Shown piece by piece: positions 21,586 through 22,858 of a DNA stretch of 22,858 nucleotides. The stretch comes from a virus. The notes beneath the pieces were generated by a model. That model ran no database searches and had not been told where the DNA came from. It worked only from the letters and a program-made list of their open reading frames with translations. How positions within the stretch are numbered: the first letter of the stretch is position 1; each line of letters opens with the position of its first letter. The stretch spans positions 1 to 22,858 of IMG/VR virus record IMGVR_UViG_3300005529_000103. One strand, given 5' to 3'. A program made the position numbers and the translations under genes.

Positions 21586-22570
21586 GGCGAACCCCAGGGC
21601 CGAGCTGATCGCCCGCATGGCGCGACAGCGTGGGCTCGATCCCAACGCGGTGCTCGCCATCGCCTCCGTGGAGGGCGGCTTCAACGGAGCCGTCGGCGAC
21701 AACGGCACCTCGTTCGGACCGTTCCAGCTCCACAAGGGCGGGGCGCTCCCGAGCGTGGCCAACCCGCAGCAGTTCGCCAACAGTCCGCAGGGCTACGCGT
21801 ACGCGCTCGACGCCATCCAGAAGGTCGCGGGCGGGCTCAAGGGGCAGAAGGCCATCGCGGCCATCGCCTCGAAGTTCGAGCGGCCCGCCGACGTCCAGGG
21901 CGAGATCGCCAAGGCCTCCTCCCGCTACGGCGGCGCTGTCGGCTCCGGCCTACCCGTTGGCGGCGGGGTGCCGGCGCTCTCTCCGCAGGGAGGTAGCGCT
22001 CCCGTCGCGTCGCCGGTCCTCGGCCTACTGCAGGCCATGGGGCAGACCGTGCAGGGGCAGCAGAACCCGCTCCTGCAGCTCGCCCTCTCGCGCTTCCAGC
22101 TCCAGGCCGCAACGTCTCAGTTCGGCGCGCAGCCGAGCACGGGCAGCAAGCTCACACCGCAGGGGCCGAGCGTCGACCCCGGCTTCCAGGCCCCGCTGCT
22201 CCAGGGAGCGAAGGTCGACCCGGGCTTCTTCACCGGAACGCCGACGAAGGGCGAGGACGCCGGCTTCCTGACCAAGCTCGCGCAGGCCTCGCAGGCCGCG
22301 GGGGCCACGAAGATCCGCGTCACCTCCGGCCGCCGCTCTGCGGAGCACAACTCGGCCGTGGGCGGCGTGCAGAACTCGAACCACCTGACCGGCCACGCCC
22401 TCGACGGCGAGGCCTACGTGCCCGGCCGCGGCTGGGTGCCCCTCGGGACGCTGCTGAAGAAGGTCGCCCCGCGCTACGGGCTGCGCTCCGGCGATCAGCC
22501 CGGCTTCTTCAACGGCGGCACCGACCCTGTTCATGTCGACGACGGATTCAACCTGCGGGGGTCTGCGTAG
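21584..22570 (+). CDS. two-domain peptidoglycan-degrading enzyme (transglycosylase-like plus M15 peptidase)
   Basis: The ATG at 21584 follows GAGGAGG closely; a longer upstream read is Arg/Ser-rich and rejected. The 328 residues have an N-terminal lysozyme/transglycosylase-like domain (about 1-118) with E30 in IASVEGGFNGAVGDNG and the substrate-loop pattern GTSFGPFQLHKGGALP. A Gln/Pro/Gly-rich linker (about 119-225) follows. The C-terminal M15-type zinc D,D-/L,D-peptidase domain (about 226-328) has SGRRSAEHN, SNHLTGHALD and DPVHVDDG, with likely zinc ligands H267, D274 and H317. One domain would cut glycan chains and the other peptide cross-links. Its place after ejection-type genes and before a holin candidate fits either an endolysin or a virion lysin used at entry. 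It has no signal peptide. Confidence 0.85.
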   Translation: MANPRAELIARMARQRGLDPNAVLAIASVEGGFNGAVGDNGTSFGPFQLHKGGALPSVANPQQFANSPQGYAYALDAIQKVAGGLKGQKAIAAIASKFERPADVQGEIAKASSRYGGAVGSGLPVGGGVPALSPQGGSAPVASPVLGLLQAMGQTVQGQQNPLLQLALSRFQLQAATSQFGAQPSTGSKLTPQGPSVDPGFQAPLLQGAKVDPGFFTGTPTKGEDAGFLTKLAQASQAAGATKIRVTSGRRSAEHNSAVGGVQNSNHLTGHALDGEAYVPGRGWVPLGTLLKKVAPRYGLRSGDQPGFFNGGTDPVHVDDGFNLRGSA

Positions 22571-22770
22571 TGGCATCTGCACTGGAAATGCTCGTCGAGG
22601 TCTCTGAGCGCACGGCGCGCATTGAGGAGAAGCTCGACTCCCTCGGTCACATGGTCGAGGACCACGAGGAGCGCATCCGCTCCAACGAGCGCTGGCGCTG
22701 GGGCATCCCCGGTGCTGGCCTGCTGGCCCTGATCTCAGCCGTCCTCGGCGGCGCTGGGCACAGCGGCTAA
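22570..22770 (+). CDS. XhlA-like holin candidate
   Basis: A 66-residue protein from GTG 22570 in the TAGTG overlap with the lysin gene. Residues about 7-44 are a charged coiled coil (VSERTARIEEKLDSLGHMVE, then DHEERIRSNERWRW), followed by one hydrophobic segment GIPGAGLLALISAVLGGAG (about 45-63) and a short tail. This coiled-coil-plus-single-helix layout is that of XhlA-type phage membrane proteins that work with lysins in host lysis. Coupled translation with the lysin supports a lysis role. Whether it forms holes alone or needs the next gene is unknown. Confidence 0.75.
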   Translation: MASALEMLVEVSERTARIEEKLDSLGHMVEDHEERIRSNERWRWGIPGAGLLALISAVLGGAGHSG

Positions 22771-22799
22771 CCGTCCCACCAACTGAAAGGAGTCCCACC

Positions 22800-22858
22800 T
22801 TGGCCAAGGTGAAGTCTGCTCTGCGCGCGCTTGGTCACGCCCTCGGCGTGGTCGCGCA
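22800..22858 (+). CDS. start of another gene, truncated by window edge
   Basis: A TTG at 22800 lies seven bases after AAAGGAG (22786-22792) and opens a frame reading MAKVKSALRALGHALGVVA up to the edge. Only 19 complete codons are visible. The basic N-terminus followed by Ala/Leu/Val-rich sequence may begin a membrane segment, and by position it could be a second holin-type protein. Too little is present to name it. Confidence 0.55.
   Translation, partial: MAKVKSALRALGHALGVVA

Noticed and set aside
1-22858. tRNA genes, CRISPR array, insertion sequences, integrase or attachment sites
   Set aside because: No cloverleaf-like sequence, spaced direct repeats, transposase or integrase motif was seen by eye. 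The only repeats found are in-frame coding repeats.

Overview
The window is one stretch of a GC-rich, tailed double-stranded DNA phage (or prophage) genome carrying the packaging, head, short-tail, internal-virion and start of the lysis modules. Almost every third codon position is G or C, Shine-Dalgarno (SD) sites are strong (AGGAGGTG type), and genes are packed with gaps of a few bases or 1-base stop/start overlaps. The parts present fit a podovirus-like particle: large portal, separate scaffold, HK97-fold coat, a gp4/adaptor-like protein, a large beta-rich tail protein, large internal/ejection-type proteins, and no tape measure, tail tube or sheath. The host cannot be fixed from the sequence. 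A high-GC bacterium, possibly an actinobacterium, is suggested by base composition and by the style of the Ig-like and SAQAFG repeat proteins. No integrase, repressor, replication gene, tRNA or CRISPR array is visible, so lifestyle is unknown.

Layout: (1) positions 1-4213 hold seven genes for virion surface or host-contact proteins: a truncated Ig-like repeat protein ending in five histidines, two small structural-type proteins, a LamG-like protein, a beta-rich protein, a 12-copy SAQAFG repeat protein and a small beta-rich protein. (2) 4216-4498 holds two overlapping microproteins with zinc-ligand patterns. (3) 4552-11926 is the packaging and head block: terminase large subunit, two small unknowns, portal with an EF-hand-like loop, an HTH protein (possible small terminase), scaffold and major capsid protein, closed by a strong intrinsic terminator at 11942-11980. 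(4) 12008-16331 holds head-completion and tail genes. (5) 16335-21379 holds three large, Gln/Ala-rich or amphipathic proteins that look like internal virion (ejection) proteins. (6) 21376-22858 holds a two-domain peptidoglycan-degrading enzyme, a small XhlA-like holin candidate and the start of another gene. A minus-strand ORF for a one-pass membrane protein fills the only sizeable gap there.

How the parts work together (inference from families): TerL, with the HTH protein if it is TerS, pumps DNA through the portal into a scaffold-built capsid. The adaptor and the 714-residue tail protein close the head. The proteins in region 1 and the fibre-like protein at 15681 decorate the particle and bind the host. 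The region 5 proteins and the lysin help DNA across the cell envelope, and the lysin and holin candidates release progeny.

The least explained items are the two zinc microproteins before terL, the lone minus-strand membrane ORF, the FNPA-type carboxy-termini shared by three surface proteins, and the 10-residue Trp-spaced repeats in two otherwise unrelated virion proteins.
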